From: Epiperipatus broadwayi
Lineage: Eukaryota; Onychophora; Udeonychophora; Euonychophora; Peripatidae
Reading direction: 5' to 3'
Length of the DNA: 64,000 bases
NCBI GenBank assembly: GCA_028023455.1
Contig: JAQFVV010012441.1
Span: forward strand, 3,473,911-3,537,910
Made by a program: the position numbers and the translations under genes. Shown in pieces: positions 37,800 to 47,932 of this stretch (its first letter is position 1; the number at the start of each line of letters is the position of its first letter). Below the pieces are notes generated by a model, which saw only the letters and a program-made list of their open reading frames with translations, ran no database searches and had not been told where the DNA came from.

Positions 37800-38400
37800 T
37801 ATATGTTCTAATAGCATTCCTGATTATAAAGACTTAAAAGTTTTTCATATGAATATTCATAGTATAAGAACACCTTTTGATGAACTAAATATATTTTTAA
37901 GTAGTCTTACATTAAATTATTGTGATATTATTATTGTCTGAAACATGGATTTTTTATGAGGAACAAAATTTATACACTTTGGGTGGTTATAAAGTTTACT
38001 CGCACCACATTCATATTCATGCTCAGGAGGTATAGTGATTTATATAAAAATGGATTTAATTATATTTACAAGGTTCTAAAGTTTACTACTGCTGAATCCA
38101 TATTGGTAATGTATAATTTTCCAGATGAAGTTCTTTTATTAGTGGCAATATATAGATTCTGGACTAGTTCTATTGTAACTTTTATTTATGAAATTGATAA
38201 TTTATTATTTACTTTGTGTTCATCTTCTGTTGTAATGATTGGTGATATGAATATTGAGTTATTGGTTGGAGAACATATTTCTACCTGTGGATATTTGGAT
38301 TTGTTGTATATTTATGATTTTGATCAGGCATATAACGCTAACTTGTAAATCTCTGCTTGATTATATTTTTATTAGACTTGATCAGCATTATAATTTTGAA
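37800..38400 (+). pseudogene. LINE endonuclease domain relic (AP-type) of the 37-40 kb element
   Basis: Starts 'DYKDLKVFHMNIHSIRTPFD', the 'N-I-x-S-[IL]-R' opening of LINE AP endonucleases. It continues 'ELNIFLSSLTLNYCDIIIV' and, after a frame change, 'SETWIFYEEQNLYTLGGYKV' (catalytic Glu region ETW), then 'SGGIVIYIK', and later 'MIGDMNIELL', the degraded GDFN box (GDMN). Several frameshifts (for example at the TGA in 'IIIV*NMD') show it is dead. The enzyme would nick target DNA to prime reverse transcription. Confidence 0.75.
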
Positions 38401-38954
38401 TCTGACGTTGATGGATTATCGCATGTTAAATTCAGTTGTTTGTTATCTATTCAAAACTGGGATTGTATTTCTGATTTGAATAATGTTGACAAAGCTTTTT
38501 TAAAGTTTCAGAATATTTGTTGTTCTTTAATTGATAAAGCTACTTGTATTAAATGAAATAATAAAAATAGAAAGCGTTCTCTGTGATTTTTAGAAATAGG
38601 TTAAAAAGTTCCACAAGTTCTATTGCATTAAAGCATATTAATAAAGAAATTAAATGTGGTATTAAAAAAATCAAAATCAAATTATTATAGGGAATTTCTT
38701 TGTAATAAAAATATGACTTTAAAGTGGAAAGAAGTAAACTCTTTGGTTAAAAAATCCTCTAATCAAATTACTTATATTAACAATACTGATGTTATGTTAA
38801 AGGTACAAGGTAATGAAAATATGTTGATCTTTTTCTTTGCATGTAAATCACACATAGAACCAACTATTAATGATATGACTTCTACCCTTGTTTCTGAGTC
38901 TTTCCTGGTGTTCAGTTATCATGCCTAATTGATGATTTAAAAACTCTTTTGGAT
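38401..38954 (+). pseudogene. LINE linker between endonuclease and RT
   Basis: Coding-like frames with stops bridge the two domains: 'LLDYIFIRLDQHYNFESDVD' and 'GLSHVKFSC' (D-Y-I and S-H, the end of the endonuclease, with the usual S-D-H reduced to S-H), then Lys/Asn-rich 'VLKKSKSNYYREFLCNKNMT' and 'LKWKEVNSLVKKSSNQITYI', which match the K-x-x-Y-Y … W+.+N.L+ linker of CR1/L2-like ORF2 proteins. Confidence 0.65.
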
Positions 38955-40045
38955 TAGATAGATTAACTTATCTTTATCTTCTGGTATATTTCCTGAATGT
39001 TTGAAAGTAGGGTTATTACACCCATTTTTAAAAAAGGTGATCCATTAATTATTAGCAATTATAGACCTATTTGTATAATTTCTATTTTTCTAAATTATTT
39101 GAAATGATAGTTAAGGATAAGATGATATCATTTTTGAATATTCATAAAGTGTTTTCTGTGCATCAGTTTGGTTTTGTTGCTGGAAAGAGTGCTTTAGATG
39201 CTATTTATAATCACGTACATAATATAACAATGTCATTGAATAAGGGCCTCAAGATAGCAGCTGTTTATTTGGATTTGTCCAAAGCATTCACTTTGTTAAT
39301 CATACATTTTTTGATACATCATATGTGTTCATATGGTTTTAGAGGTCATTTTGCTTCTTGGTTGTTAAAGTATATTAATGATAGAAGACAAGCTAATAAA
39401 ATACGTAGGACTACTGGTGATTTTAGATTGGTTAATCATGGATTTCTGCAAGGCTCTATACTTGGCCCTATACTATTTTTGATATATATAAATGACATTT
39501 TTAGTTTGTCTTTGAATTCAAAGATTTATGGGTTTGCTGATTACATTGCTCTGTCTTGTGATGATGTTTCATATAGTATTTTGGAGCAACTGATTAATAG
39601 AGATCTAGAATCAATAAGTAAATGGCTTATGATAAATTGTTTAACTGTAAATTGTAATAAAACCAGAGATATTCTATTTTCTTATAAATACTACACACAT
39701 TTACTTAATATTAGGATTTGTGGCCAATATGATGTTCATTCAAATAGCATTTGTACATGTTGTAATATTAGTTTTGTTGATAATTATTGTTATTTAAGCA
39801 TCTTTATCGATTCAAGGTTATCTAGGTCAAAACACATCATCTACTTATGTTCTCAATTATGTAAAATTAATTACTTTTTTTATCTAGTAAAATTCTTACC
39901 TAGATCTACCTTGATAACTATATATTTTGCTTGTTATCAGAGTATACTAGGTTATAATATTTTCATTTGGGGCGGTTCTACTGATTATTCACTATCTCAA
40001 TTATGTACCTTTGCAAAATTATACAATACTTATTATTTTTGGTAG
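38955..40045 (+). pseudogene. LINE reverse transcriptase relic (CR1/L2/Jockey-like), catalytic Asp lost
   Basis: Motifs in order: 'SGIFPECLK', 'FKKGDPLIISNYRPI' (frame-shifted, 38985-39075). Then the long open frame 39071-40045 has 'QFGFVAGKSALDAIYNHVHN', 'AVYLDLSKAFTLL' (D-L-S-K-A-F), 'QGSILGPILFLIYINDIF', 'FADYIALSC', 'LTVNCNKTRDILF' and the thumb 'DSRLSRSKHI'. This is an almost complete RT domain of about 325 codons, open but altered. The catalytic FADD box is FADY (Asp 39539-39541, Tyr 39542-39544), and the last Asp of D-L-S-K-A-F-D is Thr. The enzyme cannot be active as written. The sequence upstream is frame-shifted, so no start codon is assigned. Confidence 0.85.
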
Positions 40046-40545
40046 GCTTAGGTTGACTCCTGTGCATGATATATATATATCAATTCTTGTGTGTTTTCTA
40101 TTTCCAAACTATATAAGTTTAGAATTATTATTGATATATATCATTGTTTTTTTTAATTGTGTCATAAAATGTCAGTTATAAGTACTCATTTGGCTAAAAC
40201 TGGTAGTTCCATATTTTTCTTTAGTAAGCAGTTGTAGGCAATTTAGTTACAATGGACTCATGCTCTTTAATTCTTTTATTACTGACTGCTCAACAGATGT
40301 TGATCATTTATCTTTTTATATGTTTAAAAAATGTTTCAAATTTTGGTTACGGTCTTATCCATAGTATATTGATCAATTAATATGTATATGTTTTTATTTA
40401 ATGTATATATATACTTCTTTTCTGTGGATGTATTTATTTTTATATTTTTAATTTGTTTGTTTTATATTTGTAAGTATAATAATGTAATATAGGGAGCATA
40501 CCAATAGCCCAAAGAAGCTCTTACTAATAAGTGCAGTAAGAAAAA
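40046..40545 (+). mobile_element. 3' region of the 37-40 kb LINE
   Basis: AT-rich DNA with remnants of the ORF2 C terminus ('DHLSFYMFKKCFKFW', about 40300-40345). It runs to 'aatagcccaaagaagctctt' and a short A run near 40540. I see no diagnostic short tandem tail. The end is set where a distinct hairpin begins. Confidence 0.5.
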
Positions 40546-40563
40546 AATATTTAATATCTCTAT

Positions 40564-40706
40564 CTAGAATATTCCTGTCTCCAGGCCAATTGGTTTTGAG
40601 CTTTTGGCTTACCTCAGTGAGGAGCTAGTGTCTGAATGTTCTAGTTCCTCACTGAGGTAAGCCAAAAGCTCGAAATCAATTAGTCTGGTGGATAGGAATA
40701 TTCTAG
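40564..40706. mobile_element. Hairpin element with about 65-bp near-perfect arms, abutting the hAT end
   Basis: CTAGAATATTCCTGTCTCCA (40564) to 'gaggagctag' (40628) is repeated inverted from 'ctagttcctcactgag' (40641) to 'ggtggataggaatattctag' (40706), with a loop of only about 12 bp. The arms contain 'ttttggcttacctcagtgag', mirrored exactly. It encodes nothing. Its right end TTCTAGAG directly precedes the hAT terminus at 40709. The central word 'ctcactgaggtaagccaaaa' does not match FB-A, so I treat it as a separate foldback. Confidence 0.8.
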
Positions 40707-40708
40707 AG

Positions 40709-41266
40709 CAGTGATTCCCAACCTGTGGGTTGTGACCCTTTGAGGGTTGAACAACTTTTCACAGGGGTCACCCACAATCAGATACACTCACATATGAGTA
40801 TCCGGTGTGATGTCATTATCATGCTAATTCCATTACATACATCCCGTACAGTGTATTTAACAGGGTTAATGCCATAGAGTAGTTACGCAGGCCAGTCACA
40901 TATATGTAGAGAGCAGCTACTGTGTTAAAAGCAGTTAATATGCTGAAGACAGCAGTATTGGAAATAAAATAAGACTTCATGAAATTATAATTGCTGGATA
41001 AATTTAAAATCATCAACTGCTGCAAAAAAATATCTGTAACATGGAAACTTAATCTAAATGCTGATTAGTTTCTTTATATTCAGTTGTGGTTGATGTGGAT
41101 ACTGCCTCCTTATGATAGTAGCAAGCATGTAAAAAAACAGCACTGATAATCGTAAATCATAGAAAATGTTAATGAACTATATTGACTGAACTATGCCTTA
41201 TATCATCTTTTGTATTATTAAAGATATTGTTATATATTATTTTCATTAGCAAACTATCCCATGATA
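40709..41266 (+). mobile_element. hAT transposon 5' end (SPIN/Charlie-like terminus) and untranslated region
   Basis: Starts CAGTGATTCCCAACCTGTGG and continues 'gacccttt', 'gagggttgaacaact' and 'ttttcacaggggtcaccc'. This is the characteristic terminal and subterminal sequence of SPIN/Charlie-group hAT elements (CAGNGGTTCTCAACCTNTGG … TTTCACAGGGGTCGCC), remembered from established descriptions of those families. The 8 bp before it, TTCTAGAG, have a central TA as expected for hAT-Buster target sites. The transposase remnant follows at 41267 on the same strand. The 3' terminus is not visible. Confidence 0.8.
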
Positions 41267-41615
41267 ATGGATCATGTAGAAAAGAATATTAAGAAAAAAA
41301 AATATAGTAAGGATTTTTTTTAGTATGGTTTTACTTCAATAATTACAGTAGGAATTGAGAAGCTGCAATGTGTTATTTGTTGTGAAGTTCTATCAGACGA
41401 ATCTGTGAAGCTGAACAAACTAAACCATTTTGATAGCAATTATCTGAGATTTACCAGCAAGGATATAAACTATTTTAAAAGCAAAGCTGATGGACTAAAA
41501 AAAGTCAGATTTGATACTGGTGGCAAATACTACAGCCATTGAAACTTCATATTTGGTGGCACTTAGAATCACCAGAGCTATGAAACCTCTCATTTATAGA
41601 ATGTGCCCTATCTAA
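41267..41615 (+). pseudogene. hAT transposase relic, N-terminal BED zinc-finger region
   Basis: From ATG 41267 the frame reads 'MDHVEKNIKKKKYSKDFF', a stop, then 'YGFTSIITVGIEKLQCVICC', 'EVLSDESVKLNKLNHFDSNY' and 'FTSKDINYFKSKADGLKK'. A +1 shift near 41530 continues 'IETSYLVALRITRAMKPL' to a TAA at 41613. This is the N terminus of Charlie/Buster/ZBED-like hAT transposases: Y-G-F-T, a BED finger (C-x2-C, then H-x5-H), D-x2-F-F-K-x-K, and A-S-Y-x-V-A-x-x-I-A. Both Cys and the first His are kept; the final His is Tyr. The catalytic RNase H-like domain is missing because a minus-strand LINE ORF1 begins at about 41620. One stop and one frameshift make it inactive. Confidence 0.85.
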
Positions 41616-41619
41616 CATG

Positions 41620-42548
41620 TACTTATTGTCAAATCTTAGTAATAATCCAATTATTCCTACTCTTCCTTTTATCTTACCCAAATTACTAATCAATTCTATA
41701 TATTCATCCATTGCTCTCTGATGGCTCTGACAAATTATTGGTCCCTACAATAACATACATATCTCTTCTCCCTTGTTTCTTTATCTTAACTGTAACATCC
41801 CTAATTCTAGCTCCAGACAGACATATTTTTACATAACTGTTTCTATTTTCTCTTGCAATTATATCTCCACATTATCTAATTAGTAAACTATCTCATAGTT
41901 TACTTTTCCTACTTCATATGTAATATTCTCTACTGCTTTCTGGACTTCCTTATCTACTTCTTCCTTATCAATAATTCCTTTATCTGCACACCCTTCATCT
42001 CTAACAATTTTAATTTTACTTCTACCTTCTTTATCTCTTCCTCTATCTTATTTATTCATTGGCTAACCATTTGCACTGTACTACCGATTTTTTCATTCAT
42101 ATCTCTTGCCACTCCATTAAAAACATACTCTATCCTATCTTCCTTGACTACATTTTACTTCATTTTTTATACTTTCTCTTTAAACTAACTACACTTAAAA
42201 ACCACTTTTTCACTTCTTTTATGACACATACTGTCACCATAACTATAAACCTGTTACATCCTTCTTAGTCTTATTTAAACATTTCAAATGACAAATATCA
42301 TTACATCCGATGCACTTTACCATAGCATACCTAATTTCTTGCTGACCCTTATATATGCATTTTGGGATACAAATGCAATCTATATTCCTTATTTTCAAGC
42401 CCCCTACTCTATATTAAAGTTTATGCTTCCTCTCTCATTCTTCAACTTCCTTTACACAGTAGGAGAAAACCTTTACTTTATTACAATGGTGATTGATAAA
42501 CATTTATTTCCCAATCTTAGGCCTCAAAAGTTAGATTTAAACCTTTGA
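41620..42548 (-). pseudogene. LINE ORF1 relic with PHD-like finger and SGNH esterase domain
   Basis: Minus strand from 42400: 'NIDCICIPKCIYKGQQEIRY' and 'AMVKCIGCNDICHLKCLNKT' form a Cys/His pattern (C-x-C-x3-C … C-x2-C … C-H … C) like the PHD-type finger at the N terminus of some LINE ORF1 proteins. A charged, probably coiled-coil stretch follows ('ADKGIIDKEEVDKEVQKAVE'). Then 'DSLLIR' (block I of SGNH hydrolases, normally G-D-S), 'YVKICLSGARIRDVTVKIKK' and 'DMYVIVGTNNLSEPSES' (block with G-T-N-x-L). PHD plus SGNH esterase is a known ORF1 architecture of CR1-group LINEs. Stops and frame changes are frequent. The matching ORF2 is not adjacent: the hAT relic follows downstream. Confidence 0.7.
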
Positions 42549-42611
42549 CTGCCTAGCTATAGTGACATGGCCATTTTGTTTGCAAGTTATGTTTTGAAGT
42601 TTATATATATA

Positions 42612-42836
42612 TTTGCAAATTATCTTCAGAGAACTGAGAAGTTAACTAATACAAAAATTGTTTGTTTATTTTGTTTTTAGTAAGTTTGATACTAAAGATT
42701 TTTTTAATTTAAGAAAGGAAGTAATTTATTTGAGAAAGATATCTCTCTTGATCACAATTAATTCTCCATCTTCACACCATCAACAGACAATTTATATAGC
42801 TAAATTCTCAGTTCTCTGAAGATAATTCGCAAAAAA
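42612..42836. mobile_element. Hairpin element, arms about 30 bp, loop about 165 bp
   Basis: TTTGCAAATTATCTTCAGAG followed by AACTGAGAA (42612-42640) mirrors TTCTCAGTTCTCTGAAGATA followed by ATTCGCAAAA (42807-42836). Weaker complementarity continues outward ('gttttgaagtttatat' against 'gcataaatttcaac'). This suggests a MITE of about 225-260 bp; no coding sequence. Confidence 0.7.
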
Positions 42837-44034
42837 TAGAGCATAAATTTCAACTAAACTTACAGAACAAAACAGTTACATCAGCAAAGCAAGACAGTGA
42901 AATCTAAGCTGACTGTCTGTAACACACTGACCTCTTCAGGTTTTTTTTCAAATAAAAAAGTTAATAAAGATATTATGGGTAAAATCTATGTTATAAAAAA
43001 TTCTAAAGCTGTGGAACAACCATGCTTTTTTGATTAAACAACAACAGATTCCTAATGAAGTTAAGTGTTGTTAAGTTAAGAAATTTTGAAATTAGTTTAA
43101 TATGCTGATTTGTCAAAAAAAAAAAGATATTTCTGTTATCTAACTAAGCTAATATTGAATGATTTCAAAATCATCTCAAAAAATAAGATAACATGGTATC
43201 TTTAATTAATTTAAACAGTAATCAATTTAATTGAAAATCTTTTAAATACAATGGCAATCTACAATAAAAGTTCAGCATTTTATTTTTACAAAAATTTTAT
43301 ATGGTAGAAAAAAAATTTCTCCACATTAAAGAAATCTCCCAGCCACCAATGATAAAGTTTGAAAGGTTTTCCCTTTAGTTACCTGAAATAAAATAAAAAT
43401 TAAAGTATTTGAAAAAATAAATGCCAATTTATAACACTACTTATTTACAAATTATTTATTTAACAATAGAAAATTATTTGATAAATAAATTTTAAAAGTT
43501 TGAAAGGAAATTGTTTATAAAAAAAAATTCCTGCTTTCTGAAATAAGTGAAAGATATATTGACTTCCATATGTTTTTGAAGTGTTAATGTTTTGGAATAA
43601 AAGGAAAGTGATTTTTTCATGAGACAGTAAACTATTGTTAGCCAATGGAAGAGAAATGATTGGAAATTAAACAATTTATGGTTATGTTAATGCATGAGGT
43701 GCATGAGGACTTTAATTATTTTATAAGAAGTAGTTATTAGTTATATGATCAAAATATTTAATTAATAAAGTTTGTGTTTTTATTTTATTTATAGGAGCAA
43801 ATACTGTTCAGTAACAAATTACTAATGAAAGAAGATCTTTATTAAGTGCACATTAATGATTTTAAATATTATTAATACAATAAATGCTTAATTACAGATT
43901 TGTTTGTATTATTATTGCATTCATTAGTGTTACAATTGATAACAGATATACATCTAAATTTATTTTCATTAAAAAATATTCTAACCATGATTATATTTAT
44001 TGTTAATTAAAGAGAGAAAGGCTTTAACTGTTAT
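42837..44034. other. AT-rich sequence, nothing recognised
   Basis: Open frames at 43674-43460 (-) are Phe/Lys-rich without motifs. No feature supported. Confidence 0.4.
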
Positions 44035-44210
44035 CATATGTGCCTTCAACATTTATAATAGCCAAATAATGGAATGTCTCAAACCTCAACACAAGATAGC
44101 AATTTATAAAGATTAGAACATATGTCTTATCTTTAACCTAAATTCCCACATACAGGCCAATCTGAAGCATCAATTTGGGAGCATTTAGCTCTTGCTCTCT
44201 TCACTTTTTA
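44035..44210 (+). repeat. Dispersed repeat family E, copy 2
   Basis: 'tgccttcaacatttataata', 'atgtctcaaacctcaacaca', 'cttatctttaacctaaattc' and 'caatctgaagcatcaatttg' occur in the same order in copies 1, 3 and 4. Confidence 0.65.
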
Positions 44211-44344
44211 AGTTAACTATTTTTTTCACAAATTACCTGAAATTTTGCAATTTACAGTGAGTTAATATTATAATCTTTTCTAATGGAAATATAGAAACTG
44301 ATGTAACATTCTATGATTATTTATTAAGCACATAGAAATAGAGA

Positions 44345-44475
44345 AATACTTTAATCTTTATCATATTCACCTTCAACATTTATAATAGTCAAACGATGTA
44401 GTTTTTTGATTATAAAGGGACCTCTCAAACCTCAACACAAAGTAGAAACTTTATAAAGATAAGACCGGCCACTTT
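44345..44475 (+). repeat. Dispersed repeat family E, copy 3 (3' truncated)
   Basis: Begins 'actttaatctttatcatatt' and contains 'caccttcaacatttataata' and 'gggacctctcaaacctcaac'. It stops near 'aagataagaccggcc' and lacks the 'aaagcattttgattt' end of copies 1 and 4. Confidence 0.65.
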
Positions 44476-45089
44476 AAAACATTTATTCATATGAATAGAA
44501 AGGGAATTGTGATCCTCATACTCTATAAATGATTGGAATGATTTAAGAATGTCATTTTTTCATAAAAGATGTTACAAGATTTTAATATCACATAAGATCA
44601 TAAGGCAAAAATAAGCAATGGGTTCAAAGAATATGATAAATCAGTAAAATCATAATCCTAACTGAAAACTTCTGTGTAATAAAAATATAATAGCTAAATA
44701 GCTGACTTTCCTCGGAGCTTCTTTCTCAAATCATAAGAATGTGTGTGATGAGATTTTGTTATTTTTTCTTTGTTCTTAAATTTTATTGGTTGAGAAATTT
44801 TAAAAAATATTTTATCTTCCAATAGTTTTTTCCAAATATTGTTACGCTCCCAGAAATAATAGTATGAACACATGCACACTAGAAGAAATTTATCATTATT
44901 TGGTGCAAATATAATATTTTTTAGATATCAAAGAAAAAAGTCAAAAGGGATATAAAATTTTGGACTGTAGGCAGAATGTTTGTGGAGATAGGATAAAGTG
45001 CAATGGATATTTATTTTGAATTTTAAAAAATTGAAAAAGAACCTGAAAAATTACATGGAGATTTCAAAAAAATATAAAGTAAATACATT
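44476..45089. other. AT-rich sequence, nothing recognised
   Basis: The small open frame at 44879-44694 (-) is lysine-rich with no motif. Confidence 0.4.
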
Positions 45090-45268
45090 TAAGGCTTTAA
45101 CCTTAATACTATGCACCTTGAGTGCTTAATTTTACCATGAGAGGGACCTTTACAAATCTTAACACAAGATTACGACTTTATAAATATAAGAGTAGCCATC
45201 TTATCTTCAACCTACTTTATAATTATATATACAAATCTAAAGCATTTTGATTTGAGAGTGTGAAGCTA
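45090..45268 (+). repeat. Dispersed repeat family E, copy 4
   Basis: 'aaggctttaaccttaatact', 'gcaccttgagtgcttaattt', 'agagggacctttacaaatct', 'cttatcttcaacctacttta' and 'caaatctaaagcattttgat'. Closest to copy 1 at 4.35 kb. Together the four copies give a consensus of about 170 bp. Confidence 0.7.
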
Positions 45269-45654
45269 GTAAGTTCTTTACTAAATAAGTTCACTACCTG
45301 ATTTAGAAATCAACATTTATTGTGAAGCTTAAGAACTTGCAACTGTTATACAAAAAAAAAAAACTAAGATTTGCTGTGGGACTATACTTATACAATTTTT
45401 AAAACAAGATTGCCATCTTTATTTCATTTCTCATCTTGGTCAAAAATAAATGTGATTAAATTTTTCTTTGTGAACATATGGAATTTTTTTTAAAAAGTAT
45501 GCTATGTAATCAAGTTTTATTCTATCTTTGATAAGATGTAAAATTTACCTTTAATAAAGATGGTATTGAGCAAATTAGAATTTGAAGCAGGATCTGTTGG
45601 AAGGACATGGTGACAGAACTAAGATTTACTGCTGCTGTAGTAGTAGTATGATGA

Positions 45655-46425
45655 TGTTTCAACATTAATCTTTATTAATTCTTTAGGATACATGGCATTA
45701 CATAACACTGATTATGAGGATTACAGTTGCAAATCTGGTGTCATATTAAAAGTTATTTACAGTCATTAAATTAACCTTGATTATTATTCTTTTAATTGTT
45801 AATCCTGTAGTATGTTAGGGTGGCAACTTGCAATTTATGTAGCACAAACTCAAGCCGTGGGTGCTGTACAAAGAATAAAGTTATTTCAGAGTAAAGTTCA
45901 ACATGGTAATAGCCAACAGAATGCGATAGATAAGGAGCAAATTCGGTAGTCCAATGGTAGATGGAGTTGAAGACAGTTTGTGAATAATACCATCAAATGC
46001 TATTCAATGAGGTCATTGTTGGATTATGATCTATTATATATTGTATGGTTGTTTTAGCAGTGACCAGGGGGCAGCAACAATATCTGGAGATGCAGTCTTG
46101 TCCTGGGACTTGCAGCAAATGCACCAGAATGAATACAGGATGAAAGTTGTTGCATGTGCTGTGGGAGGGTGTATCTTCTGTTAGGATTAAATTTGGTGTT
46201 GTATAGATTCAACTGGTTATCTGCATGTATTTAGCATGGTAGCCTTGATTTGGTTGAGGGCTTGACACTGCTGAAAAAGATGTTGAGTTTCTTGTGCTGC
46301 ATTACATAAGATGCAGAATGGATTTATATTTTTATATAGATGGCAATACTGGAGAAAATACGATGTTGGCAATGCATGTAGATTAAGATGAATTAGAAAA
46401 TCAAAAAATTTAGGCTTCAGGGACC
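45655..46425 (-). pseudogene. LINE ORF2 C-terminal relic with CCHC knuckle and 3' region
   Basis: Minus strand from 46420: 'FDFLIHLNLHALPTSYFLQY', then 'NINPFCILCNAAQETQHLFQ' and 'QCQALNQI'. The pattern C-x2-C-x7-H-x4-C with 'ETQHLF' is the C-terminal zinc knuckle found in L1/Tx1/R2-like LINE proteins and resembles the degraded 'ESETLQHFL' at 10.5 kb. Here both Cys, the His and the final Cys are kept. About 600 bp with stops follow to 45655, where short TAG/ATG repeats begin. The RT core is absent; upstream lies a TAC/TTA microsatellite. Confidence 0.7.
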
Positions 46426-46472
46426 ATATTATTATTATTATTATTATTATTATTTATTTTTATTTTTATTAT

Positions 46473-46571
<99 letters not shown>
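46426..46571. repeat. Trinucleotide microsatellites (TTA)n and (TAC)n
   Basis: ATTATT repeats at about 46428-46470 are followed by pure TAC/CTA repeats to 46571, about 100 bp. The poly-Val and poly-Asn frame on the minus strand (46595-46410) is an artefact of the repeat. Confidence 0.95.
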
Positions 46572-47534
46572 ACCCACCCATTTATTGTCAAACATTAGAT
46601 GATTTGCTAGGTTGACAAACTATTAAACTTGTTTGGGGAATTCATAGTTTTCTGAAAAATGTTTTAAATAAACTCTAAATTTGAACTCTAGTTATTAGTA
46701 CGTCATGCTAGCATTCTAACTAGATGTACGCCTGTTTTAAGTCTATATAATTTATCATCAGATGCTTTGTAGATATATCACCATTATAATTATATATATA
46801 TTAACACTGTAATTTATATTTAAAAAGTTTATATTTACACATATTACTACAAACATCACTTCTCATTAGCAAATTAATATTACAGAATCCATAAAGTGTT
46901 TCCTGGATTAAAAAAGCATGAAAAAACATCACGCTTGAAGAAAGAAAATGTTTAGATTCGTTAACAAAGTCATAGCAGGAAGCAAGAAAAAGAGTTCAGG
47001 CGTTAATTAGCATCAAAGCCGTGGTAAAACTTTGACTTATTAAACGTTAAGAAACCTAACAAGAATTAATTATGTACAGATGATTGTTTACGAAAGAAGA
47101 AAAGATATATACATTAACTGAAAAAAAAATCATATACGGTGCAGATCAACTGAAAAAATTATTTGGGTATTATTTGAAAATATATTATGAAGATTAATTT
47201 AATTTATTTTAATACATATATTAAAAATAAATAAGAGTTTATGTGTGTGCGCGCACACACATATATATGTTAGGAAAATAACTTCACCAGGCAATTGTAT
47301 GTCAAAATGTTTCTAATTCTCTTCATAGTGCTGAGAAATAAGGAAGAAGATGTGGATGCTACCAATTAAACTAGTCATATGTTTGTGAGATTTTTTTTAG
47401 CCTACTTTTTATTTAAAAAAAATTTAATCACCAGTTAAGAACATCTAAATACCATTTACTGACCAAGATTAGATGGTTAAGTTGGTTACTGTCGTCTCTC
47501 CAAAAAAGAAAATAGACCTGGGTTTTTATATACA
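46572..47534. other. AT-rich sequence, nothing recognised
   Basis: A short alternating GT/GC/AC run (about 47240-47266, 'gtgtgtgcgcgcacacacat') is self-complementary. No gene. Confidence 0.45.
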
Positions 47535-47668
47535 CATAATGGGTGGATGAAAATAAGAAAGTGTGCAGGAGTGATGTGGAGAAGAGAAACTAAAGATCGG
47601 AGAAGATGGATTGAACTTGGAGAGACCTTCATCCTGCAGTGGATTGAAAGTGGGTGATAATGATGAAT
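47535..47668 (+). pseudogene. RTE LINE 3'-terminal fragment
   Basis: Reads 'RWMKIRKCAGVMWRRETKDR' then 'RRWIELGETFILQWIESG', the last about 40 codons of the RTE protein. It is followed by 'tgataatgatgaatg', the RTE-like GAT-rich tail. It matches the C terminus of the copy at 31.0-31.17 kb. A severely 5'-truncated insertion. Confidence 0.85.
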
Positions 47669-47796
47669 GTTAATAACTTCATTAAAGATATTTGTAATAA
47701 CTGAGAAGTAGAATTTAGTGTTTTCTAGTGTTTAAATTTAATTTTTAAAATATACATTTAACACCAATACATGTACACACCCAAATATATATATAT

Positions 47797-47932
47797 AACC
47801 ATTAGAAACCAGTCAATACTTAAACAATTTCCAATATAGATAACAATCAACACTCTCAGACTATTGTCAAGGCAGCCTTCTTTTAACAATAAAGATGAAC
47901 TTTGACTAAGTATTGGTTGTTGCTTAATGGTT
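47797..47932. mobile_element. Family D element, copy 2, with inverted ends
   Basis: AACCATTAGAAACCAGTCAA (47797) and TTGGTTGTTGCTTAATGGTT (to 47932) are imperfect inverted repeats, and 'gtcaatacttaaac' mirrors 'gactaagtattgg'. The interior 'gactattgtcaaggcagcct' and 'tcttttaacaata' is shared with copies at 19.5 and 50.85 kb. It looks like a MITE of about 136 bp. Confidence 0.7.

Noticed and set aside
42059-42548. Two plus-strand open frames of 69 and 86 codons
   Set aside because: They are antisense to the minus-strand LINE ORF1 with PHD and SGNH motifs and have no motif of their own.
46410-46595. Minus-strand frame encoding poly-Val and poly-Asn
   Set aside because: Translation of the TAC and TTA repeats.
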